A stretch of DNA of 64,000 nt from Roridomyces roridus (GCA_029378245.1 JARKIF010000017.1:496001-560000), one strand, 5' to 3'; positions 24,477 to 36,462 are shown, numbered from the stretch's first letter. The notes: generated by a model from the letters alone, not told the origin. Program-made: numbers and translations.

Positions 24477-24938
24477 TAGGGTCCCGTTTGTAATTCGTGT
24501 TTATAAACCCGGTTTTTAATCCACACGGCAAAAGTGCCTGTTTATAATTAGGTGACCGGCCCAAGCTGCCGAGCATCCGAGGCATCAAATGGAGATCAGA
24601 TCACCGGCAGCTGGGTCCGGGCAGTTGATTTTTATCCGCGGTAGAGACGGGACGGCAACTGACTCCGTTTGCCGGTGAAAATCACTGGTGTGATGGCCCA
24701 AACGGCTCGACAACGATTCCGGAAAGCAAAATTACAGGTTTGGAGCTGCAGGAGCCTGCCGGCAGGACCAAGGAGCGATTTTAGGCACAGGAAGCGGAAA
24801 ACACGCAAAAAATGAGGCTTCGGGCCGATACGGCAGTGGGACGGCACCCGTTTATAAACATGTTTATAAACCGGCGGTTTGAAAGCCAAAAATACCAAAC
24901 CGTTTGTAACCCCCGGAGGAATTATAAACGGTACCCTA
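24477..24938. mobile_element. hAT-like MITE, 462 bp, perfect 8-bp target duplication
   Basis: The left end TAGGGTCCCGTTTGTAATTC and the reverse of the right end TAGGGTACCGTTTATAATTC differ at two positions. The flanks carry the exact 8-bp repeat AAGACCGC (24469-24476 and 24939-24946). Internally GTTTATAAAC-like motifs recur. No coding capacity. Confidence 0.9.
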
Positions 24939-24946
24939 AAGACCGC

Positions 24947-25369
24947 GAGAAAGACAATTGACAGAACGGGGCCGAAGCAGTTCGAAAGGTCGCGCTCACA
25001 GCGAAGAAAGGTGGATGATCGCCAGAATCGTATGTACTTACGTGCGAAGTCCGAGCGGTTTTTCGTTCTCCGGATAAGTTGGAACTTGGAAGTAAGTATG
25101 TGGCCACGCCCATGAGATGTCTTCCAATTGGCCAAGGGAGAGTGTGGTGTAACAGTGTTGTTGTGGTGATCATGATGGTCAAGAGCAAGCCGAGCTTGGC
25201 ACGTGATGCGGATCGCCGCAATCAACTTTGTTCGCCCCAAACAAAGGCCACGCTTTCTTCCGCCTTCATGGATCTCTTCCAGAGCGTTACCTCGACACCC
25301 TTGGCCCGCTTCAATAGCTGCCTTGGTGCAGCCCGCACTTTGACTCTCACTGCAACGCAAGATTCCATC
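24947..25369. other. Upstream region of the membrane-protein pseudogene
   Basis: No gene was recognised. Frames opening here run into the next gene only by chance. Confidence 0.45.
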
Positions 25370-26591
25370 ATGTTCCTCCTCGGCGTTCTCCACTACATCT
25401 TCTCCTATAACGAGTCCTGCAATGACCCCGACAATTGTCGGAGACCCGTCCGAATCGCGTGGGATTCCTTCACAACGGTTCTTCTCGTCACCTAGATCTC
25501 TCTACACCCCAATGTTCCGGCAGCAATCTCATTGATCACAATGAAATGGGCGCTGTTCTGGCGAGGGCTCAAGATGCTGGTCATTGCGATGGTAGCTCCC
25601 GAGCTCGTGGCAGGGCTCGCGGTCAGGCAGTTCCAAGATGCACGAGCGTTGGCGAAAGGTGCGTGTTCTAGGCCGAGCGCATTCGCCGATGTCTCAGCTT
25701 CTCCCAACAGAATACGGTTTCTCCATCACGCACGCCTACTTTTTCGCCAGTGGTGGATTTGTCGCCTCTTCTGGACACGTCGTAGCCGCCAAGGAGCAAC
25801 TGGACGACACGGACATGTTGGAAGCCATCCGGAGTGTCGACGTGAGGGAGATAATGAGCCACAGCAAACCCGAGATGATATTCATCACGCTCTGGGCGAT
25901 TCTTTGGCTCTGCGCTCACCTCATCATTCGGAGGAGCCAGAATCTGGCTGCCACCCAGCTGGAGTATGCCACCTTGGCGTTTGCCGCGATGAATGTTATC
26001 ACTTGGCGGTATTGGCGGTACAAGCCGCTGCGTGCTTATGTACCAATCCGAATCGACGTCGAGCTTTCTCAGGACCCAGAAAAGCGTCCCCCTCCAGCAC
26101 AGCTCCCTTCACGGATTCACCTTCTCACCGCCCTTGTGGGAAATCGTACGGGTGACGATGACTCCAGTCCATTGGGCCTTGCCTCCGTGCCTGAATTCTG
26201 GTCCACCGGCCTCTTCCCCATCGGCGCCTTCTCGTCGTTCGACTTCTTCCTCGTGGCTCTGCCTTGCGTCGTATTTGGTGCGATTCACTGCGCCGCATGG
26301 AACGCCGTCGACTTCCCTACCGTCGCAGAAATGTGGCTGTGGAAGGGGTCCTCGTTATTGCTGGTCACAGTGCCCCTCATCGTATGGTCCACCTTGTGTT
26401 TCGTTTCGCGGATTGAAGCGATCCCCACCCCAATCCTTTGGCCCTTGATTTTTGTCTATGTTGTTGCGCGTCTGGTCCTCGTCGGACTTTCCTTTGCTCA
26501 ATGGCGGTCACTCCCGGGAGATGTATTCGCTGATGTAGAGGTTCATTATTATATTCCCCACCCATTCGCATTGATATTCGGATACTTCTAG
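25370..26591 (+). pseudogene. Agaricomycete multi-pass membrane protein with one in-frame stop
   Basis: Two exons, 25370-25658 and 25711-26591 (52-bp intron, GTGCGT...CAACAG), give RALAK-EYGFSITHAYFFASGGFV. The pattern SLHPNVPAAISL, MVAPELVAGLAVRQFQDAR, EYGF..THA.FF..GGFV, then several hydrophobic helices (FLVALPCVVFGAIHCAAW, LLLVTVPLIVW, LIFVYVVARLVLVGLSF) matches a large agaricomycete family of unknown function. A TAG stop at 25493-25495 sits where relatives have the Trp of CTW before the HPN motif, so TGG to TAG is likely. Apart from this the 389-codon frame is open to its natural end. Probably a young pseudogene. Confidence 0.75.
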
Positions 26592-27060
26592 TACTAGGGT
26601 TCCACTTTTTGTACGATATCTTGGACCTTCTTGGGTGCAGACCAATTGATCGTTTTGTCACTAATTCGCTTTTTGAACCACGGAGTTTGTCGACTGTCCG
26701 GAGGGATGGGGAAGTGCCGCAATGATTTTTATGTAAGTGGGGGGATGAATGATCATATTACCTTGACTTGTTTATTGAGCAAAGGAAAACCGAAAAGATT
26801 CTCCAAGGGGTGTTCATCGACCATGAGCTAGCCTCGAGTCGAACGAGCACCTCTGCATTTTGACGAAATCACTGTTCGTGGCAATTGGGTCTCATTAGTT
26901 CAGGCTCGAGTATAAATGCTTGTGCGATAGCGAATGATGAAACACAACCGTAGAATTGCCGTGGAATCAAAAGGATACCAGGACCACCACATGACCTGCC
27001 CTCGACTCGAACGAGGCTTCTACCAGTAGGAATTTGACGCAATCAGGTGCTTCGCATGGC
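26592..27060. other. Intergenic with two tRNA T-arm-like motifs
   Basis: Near 26825-26845 and 26999-27020 the minus strand carries CTCGTTCGA-type T-loop sequences with pairing stems, in two diverged copies. No complete tRNA cloverleaf could be built, so these are noted only as repeats. Confidence 0.35.
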
Positions 27061-29508
27061 ATGGCACGTTTCTTCTACACTGCGGAGAGTTCGAAGTTGA
27101 ACCAAGGTTGGGAAATGTCGGATCCCGATGGGGACACTAAGCGATCCGTGAGAACTGGCCACGAGCCGGAGCTCGGCATATCGCACGTGGCACCACATGA
27201 CTCGGACATTCCCAAACACGTTTTCCTCCATACTCTCATGTCCGCGATATCCGGCCAACAGATCTTCTTGCCCCTGCCCGCAGAGGCTGCCGGCAACCCG
27301 GAGAAATGGAACAGCGACTGGGAGACCCTTTTCCGCACATACGGGCGAACCTTGACCCCGCAATTCTTCTTCACGGGCAAGGTCTCTGACAACAAGAACT
27401 ACCCGCTCAACAAAAGTCTCGACGACTACTCGAGCAACCTACTGGGGACCTGTGTGGTTCAGCGCGACCTCACTCTTGAGGCCAGACACTTTTACACCTA
27501 CGATCTCGAGGCCCGCTGGTTGTCGGCCAGCCGAGCAATCCGACGCAAGCACCTCCTTCACGCGCTCGCTGCCGTTTGCTCCAGAGCGGTGAATCTCAAT
27601 GCCGCCCGTGGATACTGCACAACTGAGCTTGACCTTGAGCGGCTCTCTTCCGACGGGCAGTTCTTCCTCGACCTTCTGCAATCGGCGCTTCTCGATGCTT
27701 CCGTCATTCCCAAAACACCGCGCTACATCGCCCATCCTGATTGGGATGCCTTCGCGGCAAAACAAGAGGCACGCGCCGATCGTACGGATGAAGAAAAGGT
27801 TGCTTGGGCGGAGGTTTTGATGCTGCGGACGAAACTCATCTGTACGTGGACTCTTTCGTGTCTCTCGTCCTCACTCACAGGTGTAGGCTACGTCTTGCAC
27901 TTTACGATTCGCATGTTTTTTAACCTCGATCCATTGGCATTGAATATCGCGAAGAGGGACAGGAGGTCTTTGAAGCGCGAGGATGCGTTCCAGGGCGTGT
28001 ACGATCATGTCGGGACGACGGCGTTGGACTCAGAGGCACTTGAGGAGCGCAAGAGGCTTGCAGCTGCGAGCTTCAAGGAACAAAACAAGAAACTGCAAAA
28101 CTCTTGCTCGTATCCAGGCTGCCAGAATCTCTCCCCAGCCGACGGATCATCCAAGTTCAAGCACTGTCCTCGGTGCTTCCAGGCGACGCAGCGTCGAGTT
28201 CTTTACTGCTCCCCGTGCGTCCATCCAGCATTCATCTCGTCCGTCTTGTTACTGAAGGGTGTGACAGAATCTGCCAGAAGGCGGACTGGAAGCTTCGACA
28301 CAAGGCAGTGTGCGGGAAGCCCCTCTCGTTCGACGATGTTTCCACGCTTCCCGACATCTCGCCCGACGCGAGACGCCGCGGAATAGTGGCTCCCAAGCAC
28401 CCCTCTACCGATTCCGGAATGCAGACCGTCGCCATGCCCACCGCTGAACAGGCCGCCACAGATGCGCACGAATGGGATCGTGCTTGGGATTCTCTGCTGC
28501 GCGTCGTGACGACCCCCTTTTGTTTCATCGACATGGTATACAGAAACGAATCGCACGGGCTCGAAGCCACGCTAGCCAGTTACCCATATCTCCTATCCAA
28601 CACCTCCTCCGCACAGTACCAGCTCACTGTCGATGCCCAAATGTGCTTCAAGAAGGATTTCGAGGCGCGCTGGCGGGCAGCCGGCCCCGGTGAGCGTTCT
28701 CCGCACGTCCTCGGAGCGCTGGCCGCCGTGTGTTCTCAGTCGCAGAATCTGAATCTGGCGCGGGCGTACTGCGCGACTGAGCTCCGTGTCGAGCCGTTGT
28801 GCAATGATGCCGATTTGTTGCTTGATTTGCTACGGTCGGCCATGCTTGACGATATCCCTTCCGTCGGGCTTGGCCAACCAAAGTACATCTCGAATCAATC
28901 TTGGGATGAACTTAAGGCTGGGGGTGAGGAGACCAAGGCGCAATATCTCGTGGAGGTTACTCGAGCAGGGCTCTTGCTCATGCGGATCAAAGTCATCTGT
29001 ACGTTCGCACCCCGCGAGTGCCTAAGATCCCCATTCACTGACTTGCAATTCCCAGGCTACGTTCTCGACTTTCTTCTTCGTTCGTTCTGCGATATGAATA
29101 CCCCCATTTTCACTGCGTCAATGGTGGAAGACATCCTTGCCCGCGGAACGCCGGAGTCGCCCGTCACGGGCGAGAGCATCAGGGAATGCACGGTCGAGCC
29201 CCGCACCTCGTGCTCCTTTCTGAAATGTTTGAAGCTCGCACCCGCTGATGGCCACTCGGCATTCCAACGCTGCGGTACCTGCTTCTCGCAGATTCAACGC
29301 CAGGTATTTTATTGCTCTCGGTGCGTTTGAATCTACGTTTCAGCCCTTCACTAGCTAATGGAGAGAATGTAGGGAGTGCCAACTTGCGGATTGGAAACTA
29401 CGACACAAGAAGACGTGTGGTCAGACGCTCACGTTTGACGATGTGTCGACAATCCCCGGATATCCGGCGGATGCTCTCCGCGCGGTGGACCCAGTGGCAA
29501 ACTCATAA
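27061..29508 (+). CDS. Protein with two tandem modules each ending in a MYND zinc finger (746 aa)
   Basis: Five exons (27061-27841, 27887-28214, 28268-28998, 29056-29320, 29373-29508) join in frame; introns are 45, 53, 57 and 52 bp. The protein is an internal duplication. Module 1 (about residues 1-385) and module 2 (about 386-746) share a helical core: LEARWLSASRAIRRKHLLHALAAVCS against FEARWRAAGPGERSPHVLGALAAVCS, then NLNAARGYCTTEL against NLNLARAYCATEL. The splice site after I-C-YVL is conserved between modules. Each ends in a MYND-type finger (C-x4-C...CxRC or CGTC...YC-x3-C...WKLRH-x3-C) at about residues 333-385 and 665-715. MYND fingers bind proline-rich peptides; the helical part is not recognised. 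The first Met is uncertain (27061 or 27112). An inverted degenerate copy lies at 36732. Confidence 0.8.
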
Positions 29509-30037
29509 TTTATGACTTGATTTCGGGAATTCGGAAGCGCTTTTGAAATACAATCTATTCCGCTGTGAGGTGTATGTCGACACCGTGTTGCTCCAGCATG
29601 GTGCATCGTTTGAGTTCATGTAAATATGTTCGCGAGTTATGGTTTACAAGCGCTCGGTTCCGATTTGGGCAATTCTGCTACAAGAACTCACACATCTAGC
29701 GGTACGGACTTGTATTCAGTCGCACAGGTACGGATCCTGGAAATAAATTATTTGCCAAGCAGAAAGACACGGAAAACCGGATTCCTACCACGGTGGTCTT
29801 GTTAGAGTGTTGCTCCTGGTACACGTGAGATCTCGTCAGGCGCCGGAGTAAACACGGTGAAAAGAAAAGTACCGCAAATTGAATGGGTGCTCCTGATTCG
29901 CTTTTACGTGTCCGAGGTTCCAAGATCACCGAGTCTCCCTGGTGGTCTCCCATGCCTTGTCGGATGTAATTCCGCAAGTTCAGACTATGCCGATAGAAAT
30001 TAGACGATCAACCGACCCAGCGAGGTGCATTTACACT
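29509..30037. other. Intergenic
   Basis: Spacer between two convergent genes. No recognisable feature. Confidence 0.5.
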
Positions 30038-31681
30038 TCACCTTGCGAACAACACGTTGGTGTAAACTGGGGAGTTGGTCCAAAGTCAATTAAATAGGCA
30101 CGTACATAACGATTCCGGGAACTTACATTTGCCCATGCAGCAAAACACGCCAGCGAAGATCAAATTGTCTTTCATGAGAAGCCACTAAGAAATAATTCAT
30201 GCTCGATTGAAGGTCAAGAGCAAAATTAAAACCGACACATAATGCCGTGGTGATGGAGCCAAAGCTGGGTCTACAGTCAGTTCGGAACCGCGAGCCAAAG
30301 ACGGTACTTACAATGTCAGGGAGGCTATTAGATGTTCATCCGAGTGCCGACAGCTGAATTGAGCGACGAACCGGATTCCACCCCGTACAGTAGCAGCTTG
30401 TCCAGTATGTGGTTGGAACTGCGGACAGTATCAGCTTCATCATAGAAAAATTGACCAGTAGCCCACCGCCCGTTTTCGCCGCGATGTTGCCGGAGGAGGT
30501 ATACCAATGCTCCCGTGGTAAAGGCATCAAGTCCCGCGGGGACGATCAAAGTGAGGCTAATAAGTTCCTGCAACAGCTGATGAGTTTACGACCGTCGACG
30601 ACACAAAAAGAAAACGGCGAGAACTTGCATTATCCTGGTGCTCCAGCAAACTGAACCGTTTTGACTCCGCCCTATGGAGGGATTTCATGTCGTGATCCAT
30701 GAATGTGGCCCGAATGCACTGACATCTTGGTCGAGGTCACTGATTTCAGCTATTCAGCAGTGCAAGCAGCTGAGGACAAGCAATAGAACGAACCTACTGC
30801 ACAGACTGCAAGGAGCGTTCATCAATGTTCAGCCATGGCTGCGATAGAGATGGTGGCGCACCGAGACGAAGACAAAGAAGTACGACCTATGCTCCCGTTG
30901 GTTCCACGGCTTTCAAAAGTCAGAGAGGACACTACGCACGACAGGAGTGGTCAACCACCAGTTCCTTTTGCTTAGCATGAAAACCCGGTACCCAAAAAAG
31001 CTTCGGTGGAGATTTTCAGTTAACCACGAATCATCTTCGAGTCGCCCCTGCTTACCAGTCTTTGCAGACACCGATGATGCCCTGGGCACAATTAGAAATG
31101 CACCGCCATGAAACATCTCAGATAACCTCACACTTGTGAATACGACCGCCTGGGAAGGCAGTGAGTAAGAGGGCCTTTCTCTCCATCGGACACTGACCAT
31201 CAATGTCCTTGGATGGTTTCAATTCATGAGAGGTCGTTGAACCGCAAATGAAGGCTTACGTCGGAATTTGATCAATTGCGGCTGGCATTGCATAGCTCGT
31301 GATCAAGTAGAACCACAGAGCCCCCCAAAGGAGACCAATGTGGATGGTATCCATGACCCTTGACACCGATAAGCAAAGTAGAAATCTCGCGCTGGCAATG
31401 GAAGACTTACCAAACAGAAGCAACCTTGAACGCGGCGCAAATTCAATCCGAGGCCCGTGGTGGCAGAGGCCACTCACTGACCAGCAGTTTGAGGCGTAGG
31501 GGGTCATGCCTGTAGGATCTAAAGTAGAACAGTGCTTGGAGGTCAGAGAACCCGGAGAGGCTGGGGGTAAATGAAAACCGCGGCGTGGATGAGATTCAGA
31601 GGATAGCCACACCGAGGCGAAGAGTCCCCCAACGAGCAGTGCACCGACAGTCTTGGGTATGTCAACTGCGGACGAGGTCAT
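30038..31681 (-). CDS. DUF6534-type seven-helix membrane protein, gene 1
   Basis: The start at 31681 gives MTSSAVDIPKTVGALLVGGLFASV; the intron 31561-31610 then leads to LSGFSDLQALFYFRSYRHDP, exactly the opening of this agaricomycete family. Introns 31425-31481 and 31359-31410 flank a 14-nt exon (31411-31424, VASVW), after which VMDTIHIGLLWGALWFYLI follows. Later segments are FFGYRVFMLSKRNWWLTTPVV (about 31010-30930), LISLTLIVPAGLDAFTTGALVYLLRQHR (about 30560-30470), HILDKLLLYGVESG and MKDNLIFAGVFCCMGK, then intron 30067-30126 and a short last exon ending FYTNVLFAR at 30038. The middle exons could not be closed with certainty and the C terminus is shorter than usual, so a damaged gene is possible. 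Function unknown. Confidence 0.65.
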
Positions 31682-32585
31682 GTTGAGGCGTGCGAGGCAT
31701 CGTAGAACGAGCTGCGTGTATAAGTGCCCGGCGAGCTTCGATGATGGTTCCCTCGCAGTGTGTATATTTATTAGGTGTATCAGTTGCACCCAGGATCTGG
31801 CAGTTAGATTTCCGGTAACGCACCGAGAAGACTTGTGGACGACACGAGAACGAAGTCGTGGATGGAGTCATGAATATGTCCAACGAACACGGGTACATGG
31901 CGGGCTTACTGTGCTTCCGCACCGAAGTCTGTGAGCCATAGACAAAAGTATGCATCACATCAGAGATGTCCCCCCGTTTGATTTTGGGATAGATTTGGAG
32001 CATTGTGCCCGCACAGAAGTTGGATCGGATGCATAAAAAACAGTCAGACAGTAACTAAGCTCACTGGACTGGCGCGACTTCATGGCTACCAGAGGCAGAG
32101 AAGGGAAGGGCGGCGGAGAGAGTCACCAGGCCAATTCGGAAGCGTTCAGGGACGTCGTTGAAGCGGTTTGAGTCCGTAGGGACGAGGCAAATGCAAGGGA
32201 AGTGCGCCGTTTGTGAACACTGAGCAGTGATGGTGGTTTGAGAACAAGCCTGATGGAAGCCAAACAAATAACGCCGGCTTCCGCTTTGGGAACGCGTGAT
32301 GCTGATGGCCGATGCCGATGCTCTGATGAAGCTTGAAGGCTCAATCTGCCAGTTGCAGATTACATAAATACAACAAAGAATGAGTGTCCCTCGGTATTTT
32401 AAATCCTGCGTTTCTATCCCATGCCGTCATTCAACACTCCGCATCGACCCATCATCATAATGCACCGTCCTCTCCATCTGTACGCTGATTTGAAAGTCCT
32501 GTGTACACTCAGAGGCAGATGCAGGGACAGAAGCACCAAATCTTACCGGTACCTTGGTCGAACGATTCTGCGACTGTTCAAATTC
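31682..32585. other. Intergenic between two DUF6534-type genes
   Basis: No gene was recognised; the promoter of gene 1 and the 3' flank of gene 2 fall here. Confidence 0.5.
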
Positions 32586-34169
32586 TCATTTGAACGGGAT
32601 GAATGGAACTGGACCACGTACCGCAAATTGAACCGGGTCCCCGGAATCATTCTTATCCCGACGACGGAACAGGATCGGCCCACCCCCGGCCCCTGCCTGC
32701 CGCTCCTCCGGCTCCCGGAGGATGTTGTATCGGGAGTTCAGCGTTGCGAAGACAACGCTGGCGTACACTTGATCCGAATCGACTTTTGTCAGAAGGAGGA
32801 AAGAAAGAAGGGCCGGAAGATGATGCGTACATTTTGTTGTGCAAAAGTACAGTCCCAAAAAAATCATGTTGTTGCTCATGATCACCCACTGTGGATGTAA
32901 CAGTGGAATCTCAGTTTCCCGGATCGGCAAGAGTTGAAGACGTACGCAGAGGATTGTGGTTGTCGAACCGAGGCTGCATCGAGATTCAGGGTGATTATTC
33001 GGCGACTCAGGGAGCACGTACGTCGTCAGCGAGCCGTAGATAACCAACTTGTACAAGACGTGATTGATTCTGTCGCTCTCCCCACGATGCCTCAAAAGGA
33101 GGTACGCAAGGACGCTGGAGGTATAGACATCAAGCACGGCGGAGCTAGCCAGACCCAAGGTGAAGAGCCACTAAGAACCGGCATCAGTTTAAAATTGTAG
33201 TAGTTTAGAAGAGCAATCTTACGCCATCGTGTGCCTGCACAGTGGTGAAAAGTTTGTACTCGAAGCTGAGGGGCGTTGAGTCCATGGTGCCTACTAGTTG
33301 AAAGTGACCTACAGCTTGGCCGAGAGAACTGGGTATCCAAATGAGCACGGTCATGTATGAGGTGAGGAGGGCGTACCTGCGCAACTGGCTTGTATCTCGG
33401 AATCAGCAATACCCATTTCCCGGCTCGGAAGAAGTCTCACCAAGTCGAAGACAGACAAGGATGATCTTGTGCAAAACAAGTGAGTCGAATCCACATTGGG
33501 GGAAGAACAAGAAGAACGAACAACAGGAGCAGACAGGAGCCAACTCCGCCGGCTGAGCATGAAGATGCGGTGTGCGAAGAAACTAGGTTCCAAGTGTTCA
33601 ATGTGCAGGGAGATTGACCAGGCCAGATGGCGTACTTACCAATGCACACAAATCACAATCAACGCCTGAACTCCTTCAGAAGCCGTAGTTTCGTCTTCAG
33701 GATATAACTCACAGATTGGATTATAACCATCTGCAAAGTGAATTCAAGTTGAAGCGATACTCGACTCGCACAGAACGGATTGGGCGTACCGGTATTTCCC
33801 TAACGCCCATTGAATCAAGCTGTCCGTCCGTGGATGATGTACAGGGACACGCACCAAGAAATATAGTCCATGGACCCCACATCGTCGTACTGCCCAATTA
33901 AATAGAACCAGACCGCACCCCAAACGAAACCAGTGTGGATCGTATCCAGGACCCAAATGACAGCAACTAGAACCTTCAACCGCATCGGGTCATTCCTGTA
34001 CGACCGAAAGTAAAATGTGGCTTGAAGGGATGAGATGCCGTAGATACTGCCAAGCCGAAGGTCACGCGCTGAGCAGCCGAAGGGGACAAGTAGGCACGTA
34101 CACTGAGGCGAAGAGCGCCCCGACGAGGAGTGCGCCAAAGGTCGTCTGAACCGTAGTGGGGGAGTGCAT
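32586..34169 (-). CDS. DUF6534-type seven-helix membrane protein, gene 2
   Basis: Exons supported by splice signals and phase are 34169-34102, 34046-33855, 33799-33790 (10 nt), 33730-33713 (18 nt), 33665-33640 (26 nt), one starting at 33582, one ending at 33223, then 33170-33022, 32973-32946, 32888-32831 and 32767-32586. They give TTFGALLVGALFASV, IYGISSLQATFYFRSYRND, WVLDTIHTGFVWGAVWFYLI, ALIVICVHCFFAHRIFMLSR, WLFTLGLASSAVLDVYTSS, INHVLYKLVIYG, NNMIFLGLYFCTTK and LYASVVFATLNSRYNI, the family pattern from start to end. The region 33223-33582 is not resolved; there the frame following LLSAPVV is unclear and a frameshift is possible. Function unknown. Confidence 0.65.
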
Positions 34170-34937
34170 CCTTCAACTGACCGCGAAGGGCGATTTGGAA
34201 GGACGGAGGGTGTGGGGGGGCTTCTCGCGTGGAGCCAGCACCCTGTCGTGCTATAAGTACCCAGCGAGCATACATGGGTACACGATGCTGATCCTGAGAA
34301 GTACCTACTTCTGTCTCGGGGCTCGCCGTCGCACAGCGGAGTTTGCGGGAAGATCATACGGCACAGCGGTGTGAATTGGACCTTCGACGAGAGATAAAAC
34401 CGCTGGAAGGCTGTAGGGCTATTTATATTTGACGACCCGGGGGGAATCTGCCAATTTACCTCACACGCTGGAAGGTACCAAACCCGTTTCATGCACGGAT
34501 GCCAGGTGGATAGATAGTAACCGGTATTGAGATTTCGCAGCATATCAGCCGAACGAGAGATGAAATCATCTCGTTCGATCGTCTCCCACGTCTTTGAGCG
34601 GCGCTCCAGAGAGACGATCGCGCCCTTGATCTTCTGAGTAACAACAGGGAGATGAGAAAGAACACCGCACCATCAGCGCTCCCACTTAGTTCCCACAGGA
34701 GATCGGGGCATCCATGCACATACTTATGATGAAGACGAAGCGCTGAACATCCGAGCAAAGTTGAGAAAATATGGCACTGGGGAAAGCTTCATAGGCCAAC
34801 CCTGGACTCGAACGGGGGACTCTTGTGAGCGTTGGCAGTATCTTCATCCCACCTGTCACCGAGTGAAGTATTCACATGGGGGCGATAGCATTCATATAGG
34901 CTTCGCAGAGGAATAGGTGTTATTTCAAAAGCTTTCG
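34170..34937. other. Intergenic with a tRNA T-arm-like motif
   Basis: On the minus strand near 34785-34815 lies CCCCCGTTCGAGTCCAGGG followed by TTGGCC, resembling a tRNA 3' half, but no matching 5' half was found. Nothing else was recognised. Confidence 0.4.
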
Positions 34938-35181
34938 AGCCCCCGCTTAAAGTAGGCTCGTGAAACCAGTCACACCGCAGCCGGGATCAGTCTGCGGAGC
35001 GACTGGAAGATAATCAGGCCATTTTGGCCGGGACCGGAAATATCCGAGCTTGATGTGGGGACTTGGAATTTTGCAAGAGAGTCGTGTCCTGAAATTCAAG
35101 CTATCGCCATAAAAATTAGATAGTCGTCTGCGCGCACACTTCACGATGAACGAGTCTGTTTTCGTTTCTCGAGAGGTGCCC
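34938..35181 (+). repeat. Inverted repeat arm flanking helicase relic, left
   Basis: The block containing GGAAATATCCGAG, GGGGACTTGGAATTTT and GCCATAAAAATTAGA matches the reverse complement of 36463-36715 over its whole length, with scattered substitutions and small gaps (best in the inner 150 bp). Confidence 0.75.
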
Positions 35182-35439
35182 TGGTCGGCCCACAATTAGC
35201 CGATTTGTGCACGTGCCCCTACACCCTCTTGCCCTCTTGCTATCCAAGGCTGAGGCTCAAGCCCGTCCTCGAACTTCCTCGAACTTCATCCAACGCGCTT
35301 CCAGCGCACCAACAAGATTCTCTGTGACCCCTGGGACGCTCCTCCCCTCCGTCCCACCAAGAATGCGTCTGAAGAACATGGTCCAATGGCTCGATACCGT
35401 CTTGGAATGATGTACCCGCTGGCAAAACCCCGGCCTTTT

Positions 35440-36410
35440 TGTGGGCCCTCTTCTGCTTCTAGTCCTCAGACGATGACTCCAAGGCTACGCGCAAGAATAT
35501 GCTCGTTGTTAGCCCCCTCATGACACTCATGGCGGAGCAAGCTCAGGTCTCAGGAGCTACGCAAGCGTGGAGACGCAGAATCGGCGCTCAAGGTGCGTTG
35601 AATCGTGCTACTGAATGATTCTCGCCTGACACCGGACTCTCAGGACTTTGGCAAGAACAAGTGTCACTTCACAATGCGCATTCCTGAGCCCGAAATGGCC
35701 TTTGGCTCTGCCTTCCACGAGCGCGTTCTCAACTCGAGTGGGCACGGAGGAATCTAGGCCCGAGTATTGGCTGCGTCGGCAACGTACTTACTCCGCGCTT
35801 CTCGAGGAAGTTATCCACGAGCTCGGGATCGCTAACGACTGTACGAGTGCATCGCCTTCTCCAACGAGAAGCCCAACGTCGCATTGTCTGTCCGTCTCAT
35901 GCAGCAGCACGCTTGCTCCACATATGCGACTTACTCAATCTCTTTCCCACCAATCCCTCCTCTCCCACCGACGTCCCCACCCTAATCTACGTCAACTCCC
36001 GCAAAAAAGCGCAGGAGATCCATGATTTTCTCCGCCGATACACAACGCGGTGGGAGCCCAAGTCTTTCCTCTCCCTGTGCCAGAAAGCTGGGAGGTGCGG
36101 CGCAATGTGCAGCCGAGTTAGGCAGGCTGATCCTGTTCGTCACAAGCGAGCCAATCTCTCAGCATCTTGCCATTCTCGAGTCGGAAGGGATTGATATGGG
36201 CGTCGAGGATGAGGAAGATCCGATACCGGTGGATGAGGGCGCGCAGATGGATAGTTTCGGAGCCCGTGACACCGCAATGGACACCGTGTCAAATGGGAGG
36301 CGGAACCAGAGGAAAAATCCACCTCCTCTACTGGTCGGGACTCGCTTTCCAGCGGCGAGATCGCATCTTTATGGCTTGTTTTGTCGTAGTTTCAATGAGA
36401 ATACAATATA
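35440..36410 (+). pseudogene. RecQ-like DEAD-box helicase relic
   Basis: Pieces of a superfamily 2 helicase occur in order in shifting frames: KNMLVVSPLMTLMAEQ (about 35495-35545), FGSAFHERVLNSSGHGG (about 35700), a block ending EVIHELGIANDYD (about 35840), LLQREAQRRIVCPSHAAARLLHICDLLNLFPTNP, and TDVPTLIYVNSRKKAQEIHDFLRRY (about 35960-36035, the SF2 motif IV region). A further stretch (LGRLILFVTSEPISQHLAILESEGIDMG, about 36110-36200) may be the far C-terminal part. The Walker A region and DEAH box are absent and frames change repeatedly. Agaricomycetes carry many RecQ-like copies in subtelomeric or repeat DNA. The relic lies between the inverted arms at 34938 and 36463. Confidence 0.6.
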
Positions 36411-36462
36411 GAGCAGGACAGGCAAATAATGGCAAATCCTTGAATTGCAGGGGAATGACGGC

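Noticed and set aside
24632..25393. 253-codon minus-strand frame
   Set aside because: It overlaps a MITE and the start of the membrane-protein gene in antisense and shows no domain.
26820..27025. Two tRNA-like T-arm sequences on the minus strand
   Set aside because: The T-stem and loop pair well, but no D-arm, anticodon arm or acceptor partner could be placed at the right distances.
34780..34830. Possible tRNA 3' half (GTTCGAGTCC with stem)
   Set aside because: No complementary 5' acceptor strand was found within 120 bases; treated as a relic or chance.
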